64,000 nucleotides of DNA from Chryseobacterium sp. Leaf404 (GTDB lineage: Bacteria; Bacteroidota; Bacteroidia; Flavobacteriales; Weeksellaceae). The stretch spans positions 39,219 to 103,218 of the forward strand of contig NZ_LMQM01000002.1 in assembly GCF_001424145.1 (NCBI RefSeq), written 5' to 3'. The translations under genes were made by a program, and so were the position numbers. Under the pieces are notes generated by a model. That model ran no database searches. It had not been told where the DNA came from and was given only the letters and a program-made list of their open reading frames with translations. Positions 36,146 to 44,402 of the stretch are shown piece by piece (position 1 is the stretch's first letter; every line of letters starts with the position of its first letter).

Positions 36146-36186
36146 AATCAAACGTTTGATTTTATGAATTTCCTGATGTATCTTTG
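36146..36186 (+). promoter_or_regulatory. TetR-type operator and promoter of the efflux operon
   Basis: AATCAAACGTTTGATT (36146-36161) is a perfect 16-bp palindrome. Its TTG (36156-36158) serves as -33 and TATCTTTG (36179-36186) as -7, 20 bases apart. The regulator encoded next is the obvious candidate to bind. Confidence 0.75.
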
Positions 36187-36205
36187 CACTCGTAAATGAT
36201 CATAT

Positions 36206-36832
36206 ATGATTTCAAAAGAAGAAAATATATTATTCGCCGCCGAAAAACTTTTTGCCGAAAACGGTTTTCAGGGGACTTCCACAAGGGAGATTTCCAAAGC
36301 AGCAAACGTTAATATATCGATGATATCTTATTATTTCGGTTCCAAAGAAAAACTCTACGAAAAATTGGTGGAGTACAGAATGAGCGCAGGACAGTTTTTT
36401 TCTAAAGATATTTTAGAAAGAACAGACATAAATGAATGGGAAAAAATAGTGAAAATTGTAGATCAGTTTGCAGGGAAAATAAGACATCAGAAGTGTTTTT
36501 ACAGAATTATGCAGAGAGAGCAGCTTTACAGCGAAAATCCTCAAATTGTAGAATTCCTGAGGCAGACCAAATTAAGTTTCCTGAGCATGTATTCAAAAAT
36601 TTTGGAAAGTGGCCTGGAAAAAGGAATTTTCACTAAAAATCCTCCGATTTATTTACTTCATTCTACCGTGAGCGGTACTCTTTTTTATGCCTCGAACGCA
36701 ACCGGCATGTACAAAGAATTTTTGGATAATAAGGAAGAGAGTGAAGTCTTTGAAGAGAAATATTACTCTGAACTTACACAACATATCAAACATATTTTAA
36801 AAGACCTTTTAGGTTATGAAGACAAAAAATAA
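36206..36832 (+). CDS. TetR/AcrR-family transcriptional regulator
   Basis: 208 residues. The N-terminal helix-turn-helix is clear: AAEKLFAENGFQGTSTREIS, KAANVNISMISYYFGSKEKL at residues about 10-50. The rest is the ligand-binding helical domain, ending EEKYYSELTQHIKHILKDLL. TetR proteins repress and are released by small ligands, typically substrates of the linked pump. It is the first gene of a TetR-TolC-EmrA-EmrB operon and its 3' end overlaps the tolC start by 17 bp. A perfect palindrome lies over its promoter, so autorepression is likely. Confidence 0.93.
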   Translation: MISKEENILFAAEKLFAENGFQGTSTREISKAANVNISMISYYFGSKEKLYEKLVEYRMSAGQFFSKDILERTDINEWEKIVKIVDQFAGKIRHQKCFYRIMQREQLYSENPQIVEFLRQTKLSFLSMYSKILESGLEKGIFTKNPPIYLLHSTVSGTLFYASNATGMYKEFLDNKEESEVFEEKYYSELTQHIKHILKDLLGYEDKK

Positions 36833-38129
36833 TTCGGTAATTGCAGCCGTTTTCCTTGTGGGAATATCGTTTTTCCATGCTCAGGAAAAGAAAATGCTTA
36901 CCCTTGACGAGGCTGTGCAGCTGGGAATCCAGAACAGCAAAAGTCTCAAAATAGATGCTGCCAAAATAGAAGAGGCAACCGCTGATCTTTTGGAAGCAAA
37001 AAACCGGCAGCTCCCTGATTTTAAAGCGTCGGTAAGCTATATGTATCTTCCTCTGGAACCCAATATCAACATTAAGCTTCCCGGAGTTTCTGCGGCGGGT
37101 GGCCCAAGAGTCAATCAGGTTTTGTTTGGTTCTGCCAACCTCTCGGTTCCTTTGTACAGTGGCGGAAGAATAAAATACGGAATAGAATCTGCAAAATATT
37201 TAGTCGAAGCTTCAAAACTGAACACAGAAAACGATAAAGTTGCGATTGCCTATAATGTTGCACAGGCCTACAACAATCTTTTTAAAGCCAATCAGTCCAT
37301 TAAAGTTTTAGAAGAAAATCTTTCAGCTTCGTCAAAAAGAGATGAAACTTTTCTGAAACTTGAAAATAACGGCGTCATTGCAAGAAATGATCGGTTGAAA
37401 GCCAATCTTCAGACTTCAAATATCGAACTTCAGCTTCTGGAAGCCAAAAACAATTACAATATTGCCAATATCAATATGGATCTTCTTCTCGGACTTCCCG
37501 ACAACACGGAAATTGAGGTGGATGAAGACTACATCAACGAAATGCAGGAGGCAAAACCGCTGGATTTTTATCTGAACAACGCTCAGGAAAACAGAAAAGA
37601 TCTTCAGGCACTTCAACAGCAGAGAAAAGCAGCATCTGTAGGTACAAAAGCAGCCAAAGCTGAAAATTTACCCACAATTGCCTTGACGGGCGGATATGTT
37701 GCAGCAGATGTTCCAAGGTTTTTCACAATGTATAATGCGGTGAATGTAGGTTTGGGAATTCAATACAATATTTCAAATCTCTGGAAGAAAAATTCGGCCT
37801 TGAAACAGTCTGAAGCGAGAGAAAAACAACTTTCTGCTACAGACGAAATGCTGAATGACAATATTAAACTGGAAGTGAACAGAGAATATCAGAACGCAGA
37901 GTATTTTAAACAGAGAATTGCCGTTTTCGAAAAATCTTCTGTTCAGGCCGATGAAAACTACAGAATTACAAAAAATAAATACGACAACGGTCTGGCAACG
38001 ATGACGGAACTTCTGGATGCCGATGCTGCGAAAATTGCCGCAACCGTTGGCGTAATCAATGCCAAAGCTGATGCTGCGCTGGCCTACAGAAAACTTGTGC
38101 AGACTACAGGAACTTTAACCAACAATTAA
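36816..38129 (+). CDS. TolC-family outer-membrane efflux protein
   Basis: 437 residues. Signal peptide MKTKNNSVIAAVFLVGISFFHAQ, then LTLDEAVQLGIQNSKSLKID, the typical start of the first TolC coiled-coil repeat; YNVAQAYNNLFKANQSIKVL and the second-half ITKNKYDNGLATMTELLDAD are the helical hairpins. Barrel strands lie between (PDFKASVSYMYLPLEPNINI and ALTGGYVAADVPRFFTMYN). It forms the outer-membrane channel for the EmrA/EmrB-type pump encoded downstream. Start and overlap with tetR suggest translational coupling. Confidence 0.93.
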   Translation: MKTKNNSVIAAVFLVGISFFHAQEKKMLTLDEAVQLGIQNSKSLKIDAAKIEEATADLLEAKNRQLPDFKASVSYMYLPLEPNINIKLPGVSAAGGPRVNQVLFGSANLSVPLYSGGRIKYGIESAKYLVEASKLNTENDKVAIAYNVAQAYNNLFKANQSIKVLEENLSASSKRDETFLKLENNGVIARNDRLKANLQTSNIELQLLEAKNNYNIANINMDLLLGLPDNTEIEVDEDYINEMQEAKPLDFYLNNAQENRKDLQALQQQRKAASVGTKAAKAENLPTIALTGGYVAADVPRFFTMYNAVNVGLGIQYNISNLWKKNSALKQSEAREKQLSATDEMLNDNIKLEVNREYQNAEYFKQRIAVFEKSSVQADENYRITKNKYDNGLATMTELLDADAAKIAATVGVINAKADAALAYRKLVQTTGTLTNN

Positions 38130-38151
38130 TTTTAAGAACTCATTAATTAAA

Positions 38152-39255
38152 ATGGAAAATAATACAACACAGAGTACTGAACCTCAAAAGAAAAAAAGTC
38201 TGGTTTTCCCGATTATATTGGCCGTAGTGCTCATCGGTGGAGGAATTTACGGTTATAAAACCTACTCTTACGGTCAGGTGCACGAAGAAACTGACGATGC
38301 ACAGATTTCATCCAACATGGCTCCGGTCATTTCAAAAATTTCAGGTTATGTGGCGGAAGTGAAGGTGAAGGACAATCAGTTTGTGAAAAAAGGAGATACT
38401 CTGGTAGTGCTGGACAACAGAGATCAGAAAATGGCTTTGGCTCAGGCAGAAGCAGCTTTGGCAACAGCAAAAAGTAATATTTCAAATGCACAGGCCACCA
38501 CAACGGCGACGTCTAAAAATATAGGCTCATCTGAAGCGGCAGTTTCTACGGCAAATGCTCAGATTGAAGCAGCAAAAGTCAATGTCTGGAAAACTTCTCA
38601 GGATCTAAAAAGGTATTCAGTCCTTGTAAAAGACCATTCGATTACAGAACAGCAGTACGAGCAGGCTCTGGCCGCAAAACAGTCTGCGGACAAACAGCTT
38701 CAGGTTTTGGTGGAACAGCGTAATCAGATCGCTCAGCAGACAGGTATTGCCTCATCACAAACCGCTGCCAGCTCGCAACAGATCAGCGTTGCAGGTTCCG
38801 TAGCGAAGCAGAGAAAGGTAGATGTGGAAAATGCGAGATTAAATCTTTCATACACCATAATCACCGCTCCGGAGGATGGTTATGTAGGAAAAGTTTCTAC
38901 GCAGGCCGGACAGTTTCTGCAGGCCGGAACACAGCTTTTTGCCTTGGTAAGAGATGATCAGAAATGGGTGGTTGCCAATTTTAAAGAAACTCAGGTAGAT
39001 AAAATGGTGGAAGGCCAGAAAGTGAAAATCGAGATCGATGCTTTCCCAGACAGGGAATTTGATGGAGTTGTAAGTTCGTTTTCTCCGGCTACAGGAGCGT
39101 CATTTTCAATTCTTCCTCCAGACAACGCAAGCGGAAACTTCGTAAAAGTGGTACAGAGACTTCCCGTGAAAATAGATTTTGTTAAACTTGATAAAGAAGT
39201 TGCCAAAAGACTGAGAACAGGGATGAATGTGAAGGCAGAAGTTTCTCTGAAATAA
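38152..39255 (+). CDS. emrA: HlyD/EmrA-family membrane fusion protein
   Basis: 367 residues. One membrane helix near the N-terminus (KKSLVFPIILAVVLIGGGIY, about 14-33) is followed by a barrel-sandwich (VISKISGYVAEVKVKDNQFV and KKGDTLVVLDN, about 55-88), a long coiled coil (90-215; AQAEAALATAKSNISNAQAT) and the second barrel-sandwich with ITAPEDGYVGKVSTQAGQFL. It bridges the inner-membrane EmrB-like MFS pump to TolC. It begins 22 bp after tolC. A 280-bp repeat-bearing gap separates it from the pump gene. Confidence 0.92.
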   Translation: MENNTTQSTEPQKKKSLVFPIILAVVLIGGGIYGYKTYSYGQVHEETDDAQISSNMAPVISKISGYVAEVKVKDNQFVKKGDTLVVLDNRDQKMALAQAEAALATAKSNISNAQATTTATSKNIGSSEAAVSTANAQIEAAKVNVWKTSQDLKRYSVLVKDHSITEQQYEQALAAKQSADKQLQVLVEQRNQIAQQTGIASSQTAASSQQISVAGSVAKQRKVDVENARLNLSYTIITAPEDGYVGKVSTQAGQFLQAGTQLFALVRDDQKWVVANFKETQVDKMVEGQKVKIEIDAFPDREFDGVVSSFSPATGASFSILPPDNASGNFVKVVQRLPVKIDFVKLDKEVAKRLRTGMNVKAEVSLK

Positions 39256-39272
39256 TATTGAAATAAGTGAAA

Positions 39273-39500
39273 GGTCAATAAACTTCGTTGTCAATAGTGA
39301 ATTTGCTTCGCTGTCAATTTAAAACTGACTGCTTTACTATTCACCATCAATTTACGAAACTAATTTGCCATTCATTTCTATAAAAGTATATCAGTGAATT
39401 GTCAATTTTGCAGAGGCAAGTCAATTATGAATTGAAAATGCTGTAAGATTAATGTTATATGGAAATGGAGGAGAAAAATTGACAACGAAGTTGATTGACC
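39273..39500. repeat. 228-bp element with 23-bp inverted repeat ends, between emrA and emrB
   Basis: The sequence at 39273-39295 recurs, reverse complemented with one mismatch, at 39478-39500 (shared core CAACTTCGTTGTCAAT/ATTGACAACGAAGTTG). Inside is the phrase GTGAATTTGCTTCGCTGTCA (39297), similar to 33057. No ORF is present. It separates emrA from its pump partner and could carry a terminator or promoter. Confidence 0.6.
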
Positions 39501-39535
39501 ATTGACAATTCACTTTTTTACATCGAAAAAAAACT

Positions 39536-41113
39536 ATGCAAGATTCATTAGTAGAATATGGAGCCCGAAGAGTAATCATCACGATTACAGCAATTCTTTG
39601 TGCTTTGCTTGAAATTGTAGACTCTACAATTGTGAATGTTGCCCTCAACGAAATGAAGGGAAACATGGGAGCTACACTTTCTGAAGTGGGCTGGGTGATT
39701 ACAGCTTACGCCATCGGTAACGTTATTGTAGTGCCGATGACCAGCTGGCTTTCGCAACAGTTTGGAAGAAGAAATTATTTCGCAGCTTCAATTATTATAT
39801 TTACCGTTTTCTCATTCTTATGCGGAAATGCCGATAATATCTGGGAACTTGTATTTTTCAGGCTCTGTCAGGGAATTGGCGGTGGAGCGCTTCTGGTGAC
39901 TTCACAGACGATTATTACAGAATCTTATCCCATCGAAAAAAGGAGCATGGCACAGGCCATCTACGGTTTGGGAGTGATTATTGGTCCGACCTTAGGTCCG
40001 CCTTTGGGAGGTTATATTGTTGATAATTACAGCTGGCCTTATATTTTTTATATTAATATTCCAATTGGAATTGCGGCGGTGATGATGACCCTTCAGTTTG
40101 TAAGAAGTCCGAAATATGCGGAAAAAAGGAAAGCATCGGATGTAGACTGGCTCGGGATTATGCTTTTGGCATTAACGGTTGGTTCGCTGCAGTTTATTCT
40201 GGAAAGAGGTCATGAAGAAGACTGGTTTGAAAGCGGAATGATTGTCACCTTCACTTCCACAGCTGTTTTAGGATTTATATTATTTCTCTGGCGCGAACTC
40301 ACCTACAAATATCCCATCGTGGAACTTCGGGTTTTGAAAAACGGAAACCTGAGGATCGGAACCATTATGTCTTTCGTTTTAGGATTCGGACTGTATGGTT
40401 CCACGTTTATTGTTCCTTTATATACGCAGAGTATTTTGGGGTGGACGGCTTTGCAGTCTGGAGCTTTGATGATTCCGGCAGCACTGACCACAGCGTTTAT
40501 GATGCCGATTATCGGAAAACTCCTGACGAAAGGTGCCAAGCAGCAGATTTTGGTGGCTTTGGGATTGTTTATATTCTTCATCTACAGCTTCTGGGGCTAC
40601 AAAATTCTAACTCCGGACACGGGAGAAGACGCTTTTTTCTGGATGCTGATTGTGAGGGGGGCAGGTTTAGGTTTGCTTTTTATCCCGATTACCTCTTTAT
40701 CTTTAAGTACTTTGAAAGGACAAGAAATTGGTCAGGGAGCGGCATTTACAGGGATGATGAGACAGCTCGGAGGTTCTTTCGGGATTGCGGGAATCACCAC
40801 ATTTATTGCCAATGAAAGCCAGAAACATAGGGTGAATCTTCTGTCACATTTAGATGAAAACAGTCTGAATGTTCAGGAAAGAATCAACGGATTGAAAGCA
40901 AGTTTTATGGCAAAAGGAATGGCTTCTGATGTTGCAGAAAAATCGGCCTACAAAATTCTGGATCTTTCAGTAACGAAACAGGCCGCTGTATTATCTTACA
41001 TGGATGTATTTCTATATCTGGGTGTAATCTTTTTGGTCTGTATTCCTTTTATTTTATTTGTAAGAGAAAGAAAAAGCAAAGAGAAAATCGACCTCAGTGA
41101 GGCGATGCACTAA
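39536..41113 (+). CDS. emrB: DHA2-family MFS drug/H+ antiporter (EmrB/QacA type)
   Basis: 525 residues with about 14 membrane helices. Motif C-type and family hallmarks are LLEIVDSTIVNVALNEMKGN (about 23-42), WVITAYAIGNVIVVPMTSWL, FGRRNYFAASIII and GLGVIIGPTLGPPLGGYIVD. EmrB exports amphipathic compounds across the inner membrane using the proton gradient, via EmrA and TolC. Asp27 in the first helix (VDSTIVN) is the expected proton-relay residue. It lies 280 bp behind emrA, across an inverted-repeat element, but the gene order shows it is the pump of the same system. Confidence 0.94.
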   Translation: MQDSLVEYGARRVIITITAILCALLEIVDSTIVNVALNEMKGNMGATLSEVGWVITAYAIGNVIVVPMTSWLSQQFGRRNYFAASIIIFTVFSFLCGNADNIWELVFFRLCQGIGGGALLVTSQTIITESYPIEKRSMAQAIYGLGVIIGPTLGPPLGGYIVDNYSWPYIFYINIPIGIAAVMMTLQFVRSPKYAEKRKASDVDWLGIMLLALTVGSLQFILERGHEEDWFESGMIVTFTSTAVLGFILFLWRELTYKYPIVELRVLKNGNLRIGTIMSFVLGFGLYGSTFIVPLYTQSILGWTALQSGALMIPAALTTAFMMPIIGKLLTKGAKQQILVALGLFIFFIYSFWGYKILTPDTGEDAFFWMLIVRGAGLGLLFIPITSLSLSTLKGQEIGQGAAFTGMMRQLGGSFGIAGITTFIANESQKHRVNLLSHLDENSLNVQERINGLKASFMAKGMASDVAEKSAYKILDLSVTKQAAVLSYMDVFLYLGVIFLVCIPFILFVRERKSKEKIDLSEAMH

Positions 41114-41119
41114 AAAATA

Positions 41120-41150
41120 TAAACCTCTGGAATTTTTCAGAGGTTTTTTG
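41120..41150. terminator. Terminator after the emr operon, shared with hxlR
   Basis: AAACCTCTG (41121-41129) pairs with CAGAGGTTT (41138-41146), followed by T. It lies between the converging emrB and hxlR genes. Confidence 0.85.
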
Positions 41151-41156
41151 TTGGTT

Positions 41157-41519
41157 CTAATCCTCAATACTTGTCTTATGCATCGTTCCCCATTTATCCA
41201 GTTCCTTGATGACAGGTTTTAATTTGTAGCCAATCTCAGTCAGCTCATATTCAACTCTTGGCGGCACTTCGGCAAAAACGGTTCTTGTGACGATTTTGTC
41301 TTCCTCCAGTCTTCGCAACTGAAGCGTGAGCATACGTTCTGTGATATTTCCGAGACTTTTTCTGAGTTCCCCGAATCTCAGTTTGCCGTTAATCAGATAA
41401 CTACAGATGGCGAGCGACCACTGTCCGCCAATCAGTTTAGAAGCATAAAGCTCCGGACACTCTTCTACTAGGGCTTTTTTATTCGCAAAATTGGTTGAGG
41501 TTTCTTTAATTTTAGTCAT
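41157..41519 (-). CDS. HxlR-family winged-helix regulator
   Basis: 120 residues, the typical length. Landmarks are CPELYASKLIGGQWSLAICS (about 20-39) and LINGKLRFGELRKSLGNITE with RMLTLQLRRLEEDKIVTRTV and VPPRVEYELTEIGYKLKPVI. HxlR members bind DNA as dimers and often respond to aldehydes, quinones or redox stress through a conserved cysteine, here Cys20 in EECPE. Divergent from a NAD(P)H oxidoreductase, the standard arrangement for such regulators. Confidence 0.93.
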   Translation of the reverse strand: MTKIKETSTNFANKKALVEECPELYASKLIGGQWSLAICSYLINGKLRFGELRKSLGNITERMLTLQLRRLEEDKIVTRTVFAEVPPRVEYELTEIGYKLKPVIKELDKWGTMHKTSIED

Positions 41520-41520
41520 T

Positions 41521-41591
41521 ACTTACATTTTTTATAGTACCATACAATTGGCGGCTAATATCGGAAATGTAAGTTACACCTATTATTTTTG
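41521..41591. promoter_or_regulatory. Divergent control region of hxlR and the NAD(P)H oxidoreductase
   Basis: ACTTACATTT (41521-41530) and its exact complement AAATGTAAGT (41565-41574) face each other across 34 bases. A TATTTTTG -7 element for the oxidoreductase lies at 41584-41591. The dyad is the likely HxlR site. Confidence 0.55.
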
Positions 41592-41610
41592 TAAAAGAAA
41601 TTTTTAGAAT

Positions 41611-42141
41611 ATGAAAACATTAATAGTAGTAACCCATCCCAAAATGGAAGAATCTTTAATCAACAGAAGATGGGTGGAAGAGTTGAATAAATTTCCTGAA
41701 AAGTATACCGTTCACGAACTGTACAAAGCTTATCCGGACGAAATATTAGATATTAAAAAAGAACAGGAACTCGTTGAAGCTTATGATAAAATTGTTTTTC
41801 AGTTTCCTTTTTACTGGTTCAGCAGTCCGTCTCTGCTGAAAAAATGGTTTGATGAAGTTTTGTTGCACGGCTGGGCTTACGGAAGCAAAAGCGGATATAA
41901 AGTCGGGGGAAAAAAAGTTGCTCTAGCCATATCGGCAGGTGTTGATGATGAAGATTTCAAGGCTGACGGAAAATACAGACATACCGTGATTGAATTCACC
42001 AGACCTTTCGAACTTAGTTTTGATTACGTAAAAGCAGATTACCAGAAACCATTTGTCTACTACGGTTTAGAACATAATGTTTCTAAAGAATGGATTGAAA
42101 GAAGTGTTCCACTGTATTTGGATTTTATTGATAATTTGTAA
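41611..42141 (+). CDS. NAD(P)H-dependent oxidoreductase (flavodoxin-like, quinone reductase family)
   Basis: 176 residues. LIVVTHPKMEESLINRRWVE (about 3-22) is the N-terminal FMN-binding strand-loop, with IVFQFPFYWFSSPSLLKKWF (71-90) and WAYGSKSGYKVGGKKVALAI the downstream flavin loops of the NAD(P)H dehydrogenase (quinone)/YwrO-KefF family. It reduces quinones or other electrophiles with NAD(P)H and FMN in the cytoplasm. It is divergent from hxlR, which likely represses it until electrophilic stress occurs. A terminator follows. Confidence 0.9.
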   Translation: MKTLIVVTHPKMEESLINRRWVEELNKFPEKYTVHELYKAYPDEILDIKKEQELVEAYDKIVFQFPFYWFSSPSLLKKWFDEVLLHGWAYGSKSGYKVGGKKVALAISAGVDDEDFKADGKYRHTVIEFTRPFELSFDYVKADYQKPFVYYGLEHNVSKEWIERSVPLYLDFIDNL

Positions 42142-42147
42142 ATAATT

Positions 42148-42180
42148 AAATCTCTGAAGTTTATCGGAGATTTTTTTTTG
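42148..42180 (+). terminator. Terminator of the oxidoreductase gene
   Basis: AAATCTC and GAGATTT form a stem around 12 bases, followed by a run of T. Confidence 0.75.
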
Positions 42181-42228
42181 AATTCTAAAAAATTGCCCTG
42201 TCCCATCTATGTTTTTGCCCAATCAATA

Positions 42229-42320
42229 GTGGTTTGAACTTTCCCGGTTTGGGATTTCTTCCCCCGAAACTGGTTTGCCCCATCCCAATTTGGGAAATTT
42301 TCCCACCAAACAGGTTTGCC
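42229..42320. repeat. Imperfect 41-bp tandem repeat, 2.2 units
   Basis: GTGGTTTG (42229), CTGGTTTG (42270) and CAGGTTTG (42311) are each 41 bases apart. Units 1 and 2 share the order GGTTTG, TTCCC or ATCCC, a TTTGGGA block and a CCAAA or CGAAA end; unit 2 contains the dyad CCCAATTTGGG. It is unusually rich in C and G runs for this genome. No ORF. Confidence 0.65.
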
Positions 42321-42381
42321 TTAGAATCATAAAATTTTAATTAACTGGCGAAAGCTTCTCAATCTGTTATGCCTTATTCCC

Positions 42382-42389
42382 TATCTTTG
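42382..42389 (+). promoter_or_regulatory. -7 promoter element of the EamA transporter
   Basis: TATCTTTG matches TAnnTTTG, 32 bases before the TTG start. Confidence 0.5.
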
Positions 42390-42421
42390 CCTCACATTAA
42401 AGCAATAAATTCCATCTCCCC

Positions 42422-43327
42422 TTGAACAATCTGAAATACTACCTCGCTGCCATTACTGCCTTCTCACTATGGGGAACTTTCAGTTTGGTTTTAAAGCCGC
42501 TGCATTCTTATCCTTCACTGGATATTCTGTTTTACAGAGTGTTCAGCTGTGCGGTTATTATGACGGTGGTGACGGTACTTTTCAGAAAGGTAAAGTTGAG
42601 AGATAATCTGAATTATTTTAAAAATCTTATTCCCAAAGATCAACGTAAAATCATCGGATTAAATATTTTGAGCAGCATTTTACTCACAGGAAACTGGTTT
42701 TCGTTTATCTACGTGATGAATCACATCAGCGTGCGTGCGACTTCTGTTGCCTATCTCGTATGCCCGATCATTACAACGATTCTGGCCTTTTTCATTCTCC
42801 GTGAAAAGCTCAGCAAACTCCAGTGGATTTCCGTTTTTCTGAGTGCGGTGGGATGTATTTTGCTGTCATACGCCAATCTTTTGGATATGGTGTACAGCAG
42901 CCTTATCGGTTCTACGTATGCCTGTTATCTCATTATTCAAAGCACCAATTCAAAGTTTGATAAATTTCTTGTGCTCAATTTCCACATGATTTTGTCGGCG
43001 TTAATCTTGCTCCCGTTTTTCCCAACCTACTCAGGACCGGTGCCTGCTGATTTCACGTTTTATTTTTATATCGAAATCATCGCAGTGATGTATACCATCG
43101 TTCCATTACTGTTAAATTTATATGCTTTATCAGGAATTGCTTCCTCAAAAGTGGGAATGATTCTCAACATCAATCCCATTATCGCCTTTATTCTGGCAGG
43201 TGCAGTTTATAATGAAGCATTGGGAGGTTTGCAGATTGTATCTTATTCCATCATCTTTTTAGCGGTTATTGTTTTTAATGGAAAAGAAATTTTCAGGTTA
43301 AAGGAAAAAAGTATAGAGGCAGGATAA
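42422..43327 (+). CDS. EamA/RarD-like DMT transporter
   Basis: 301 residues with about ten membrane helices in two EamA halves. Landmarks: YYLAAITAFSLWGTFSLVLK (about 6-25), VAYLVCPIITTILAFFILRE near 114-133, and IAVMYTIVPLLLNLYALSGI with NINPIIAFILAGAVYNEALG in the second half. It resembles RarD-type chloramphenicol-sensitive transporters more than the 7471-8379 protein. The start is TTG at 42422, which fits the promoter element at 42382-42389; no ATG lies near. Substrate unknown. Confidence 0.88.
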   Translation: MNNLKYYLAAITAFSLWGTFSLVLKPLHSYPSLDILFYRVFSCAVIMTVVTVLFRKVKLRDNLNYFKNLIPKDQRKIIGLNILSSILLTGNWFSFIYVMNHISVRATSVAYLVCPIITTILAFFILREKLSKLQWISVFLSAVGCILLSYANLLDMVYSSLIGSTYACYLIIQSTNSKFDKFLVLNFHMILSALILLPFFPTYSGPVPADFTFYFYIEIIAVMYTIVPLLLNLYALSGIASSKVGMILNINPIIAFILAGAVYNEALGGLQIVSYSIIFLAVIVFNGKEIFRLKEKSIEAG

Positions 43328-43380
43328 ATTTTTTTACTCTTCAAAATTTTGTGTGAAAACTTGTTTTTGTGACTTCGGGA

Positions 43381-43574
43381 ACTGAGGCGTTAAGAAATTT
43401 TGAGAAAATTCCGTTAAAAAATCTCCATTGTTTGAGTGGCGGCAAAAATCTTATTAAATGAAGAATCTTTCTTTCCGCCCGAGTTTTGGAGATTTTAGGA
43501 AGTTTTTCAAAATTTTAGCCGAGTTTCCAAGTCTTGAATTTTTGGTTCTTTTGTTTCAAGACAAAAGAACAAGG
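43381..43574 (+). repeat. Structured dispersed repeat, copy A (candidate ncRNA)
   Basis: About 190 bp, the same order of blocks as 61523-61711: GCGTTAAGAAA, CGTTAAAAAATCT, TGTTTGAG, a TGGCGG/CCGCCC stem, GAGTTTTGGAGATTTT, TTAGCCG, AGTCTTGA and a final hairpin GTTCTTTTG-TTTCAAGA-CAAAAGAAC. Inner and outer stems nest. No protein is encoded. Confidence 0.7.
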
Positions 43575-43729
43575 AATAGTTAAATTTTAAATATTTAAAT
43601 TTTAAACTTAGTAAAAAGATTTTAGTCTGCTAAATCAGTAAAGCTTTCTTCATTAGAAACTTTAATACTTTTCTCCTGACAAACCGTTGTCATAAAACTT
43701 TATTACTTTTACCTGCAAAAATTATTACT

Positions 43730-44281
43730 ATGAGTTACTGTTCAGCCATCGAAAATATGCAGCCCGAAAGCAGAAAGGAACTGCACAAAAATTACCACGA
43801 CAACCACTACGGCTTCCCGATTCATAATGACAACGAATTGTTTGGAAGATTAATCATGGAAATCAATCAGGCAGGTCTGAGCTGGGAAACGATTTTGAAA
43901 AAAGAGGAAGGTTTCAGAAAAGCTTATGACAATTTTAATATCGAAAAAGTTGCGGCTTACACTGAAGAAGACCGTGAAAGATTACTGGCCGATCCAGGGA
44001 TTATCAGAAATAAACTGAAAGTCAACGCCGCCATCGAAAATGCAAAAACCATCATCGAACTTCAGAAAGAATTCGGATCATTTGAAAAATGGCTGGAACA
44101 CCATCATCACAAAACCTTACAGGAATGGATGAAACTCTTCAAAAAAACCTTCAAATTCACCGGTGGCGAAATCGTAAATGAATTTCTAATGAGCATTGGC
44201 TTTCTGAAAGGAGCTCATGCGGAATGGTGTGAGATTAACGGGAAAATTTTGAAAGAGAAGCCGATGTGGGTTTTAGGCTGA
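43730..44281 (+). CDS. tag: DNA-3-methyladenine glycosylase I
   Basis: 183 residues, the usual length. It removes 3-methyladenine from alkylated DNA, starting base excision repair. The signature MSYCSAIENM with KNYHDNHYGFP places Cys4 and His23, and the C-terminus GAHAEWCEI places His163 and Cys167: the four zinc ligands known for E. coli Tag (C4, H17, H175, C179). IMEINQAGLSWETILKKEEG (about 42-61) forms the conserved active-site wall. The preceding 400 bp hold only repeat sequence, and the gene stands alone. Confidence 0.95.
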   Translation: MSYCSAIENMQPESRKELHKNYHDNHYGFPIHNDNELFGRLIMEINQAGLSWETILKKEEGFRKAYDNFNIEKVAAYTEEDRERLLADPGIIRNKLKVNAAIENAKTIIELQKEFGSFEKWLEHHHHKTLQEWMKLFKKTFKFTGGEIVNEFLMSIGFLKGAHAEWCEINGKILKEKPMWVLG

Positions 44282-44311
44282 GGATGAGGTTAAGGTTGCG
44301 CCGTTGAAATT

Positions 44312-44379
44312 ATTCAATAGGAATGGGCTTCAGCCCATTTATGCGTATTGAGGTAAAATTGGCTTTAGCCAAAACCTAA
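44312..44379. repeat. Palindromic element of the GGCTTTAGCC family, copy 2
   Basis: TTCAATAGGAATGGGCTTCA, then GCCCATTTATGCG, then TTGGCTTTAGCCAA. See copy 1 at 15515. Confidence 0.5.
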
Positions 44380-44402
44380 GTAATTCGTTGAGAAATTAAC
44401 CA

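Noticed and set aside
42422..43327. A chloramphenicol-resistance gene (RarD homologue)
   Set aside because: The resemblance to RarD is only at the superfamily level and substrate cannot be inferred.
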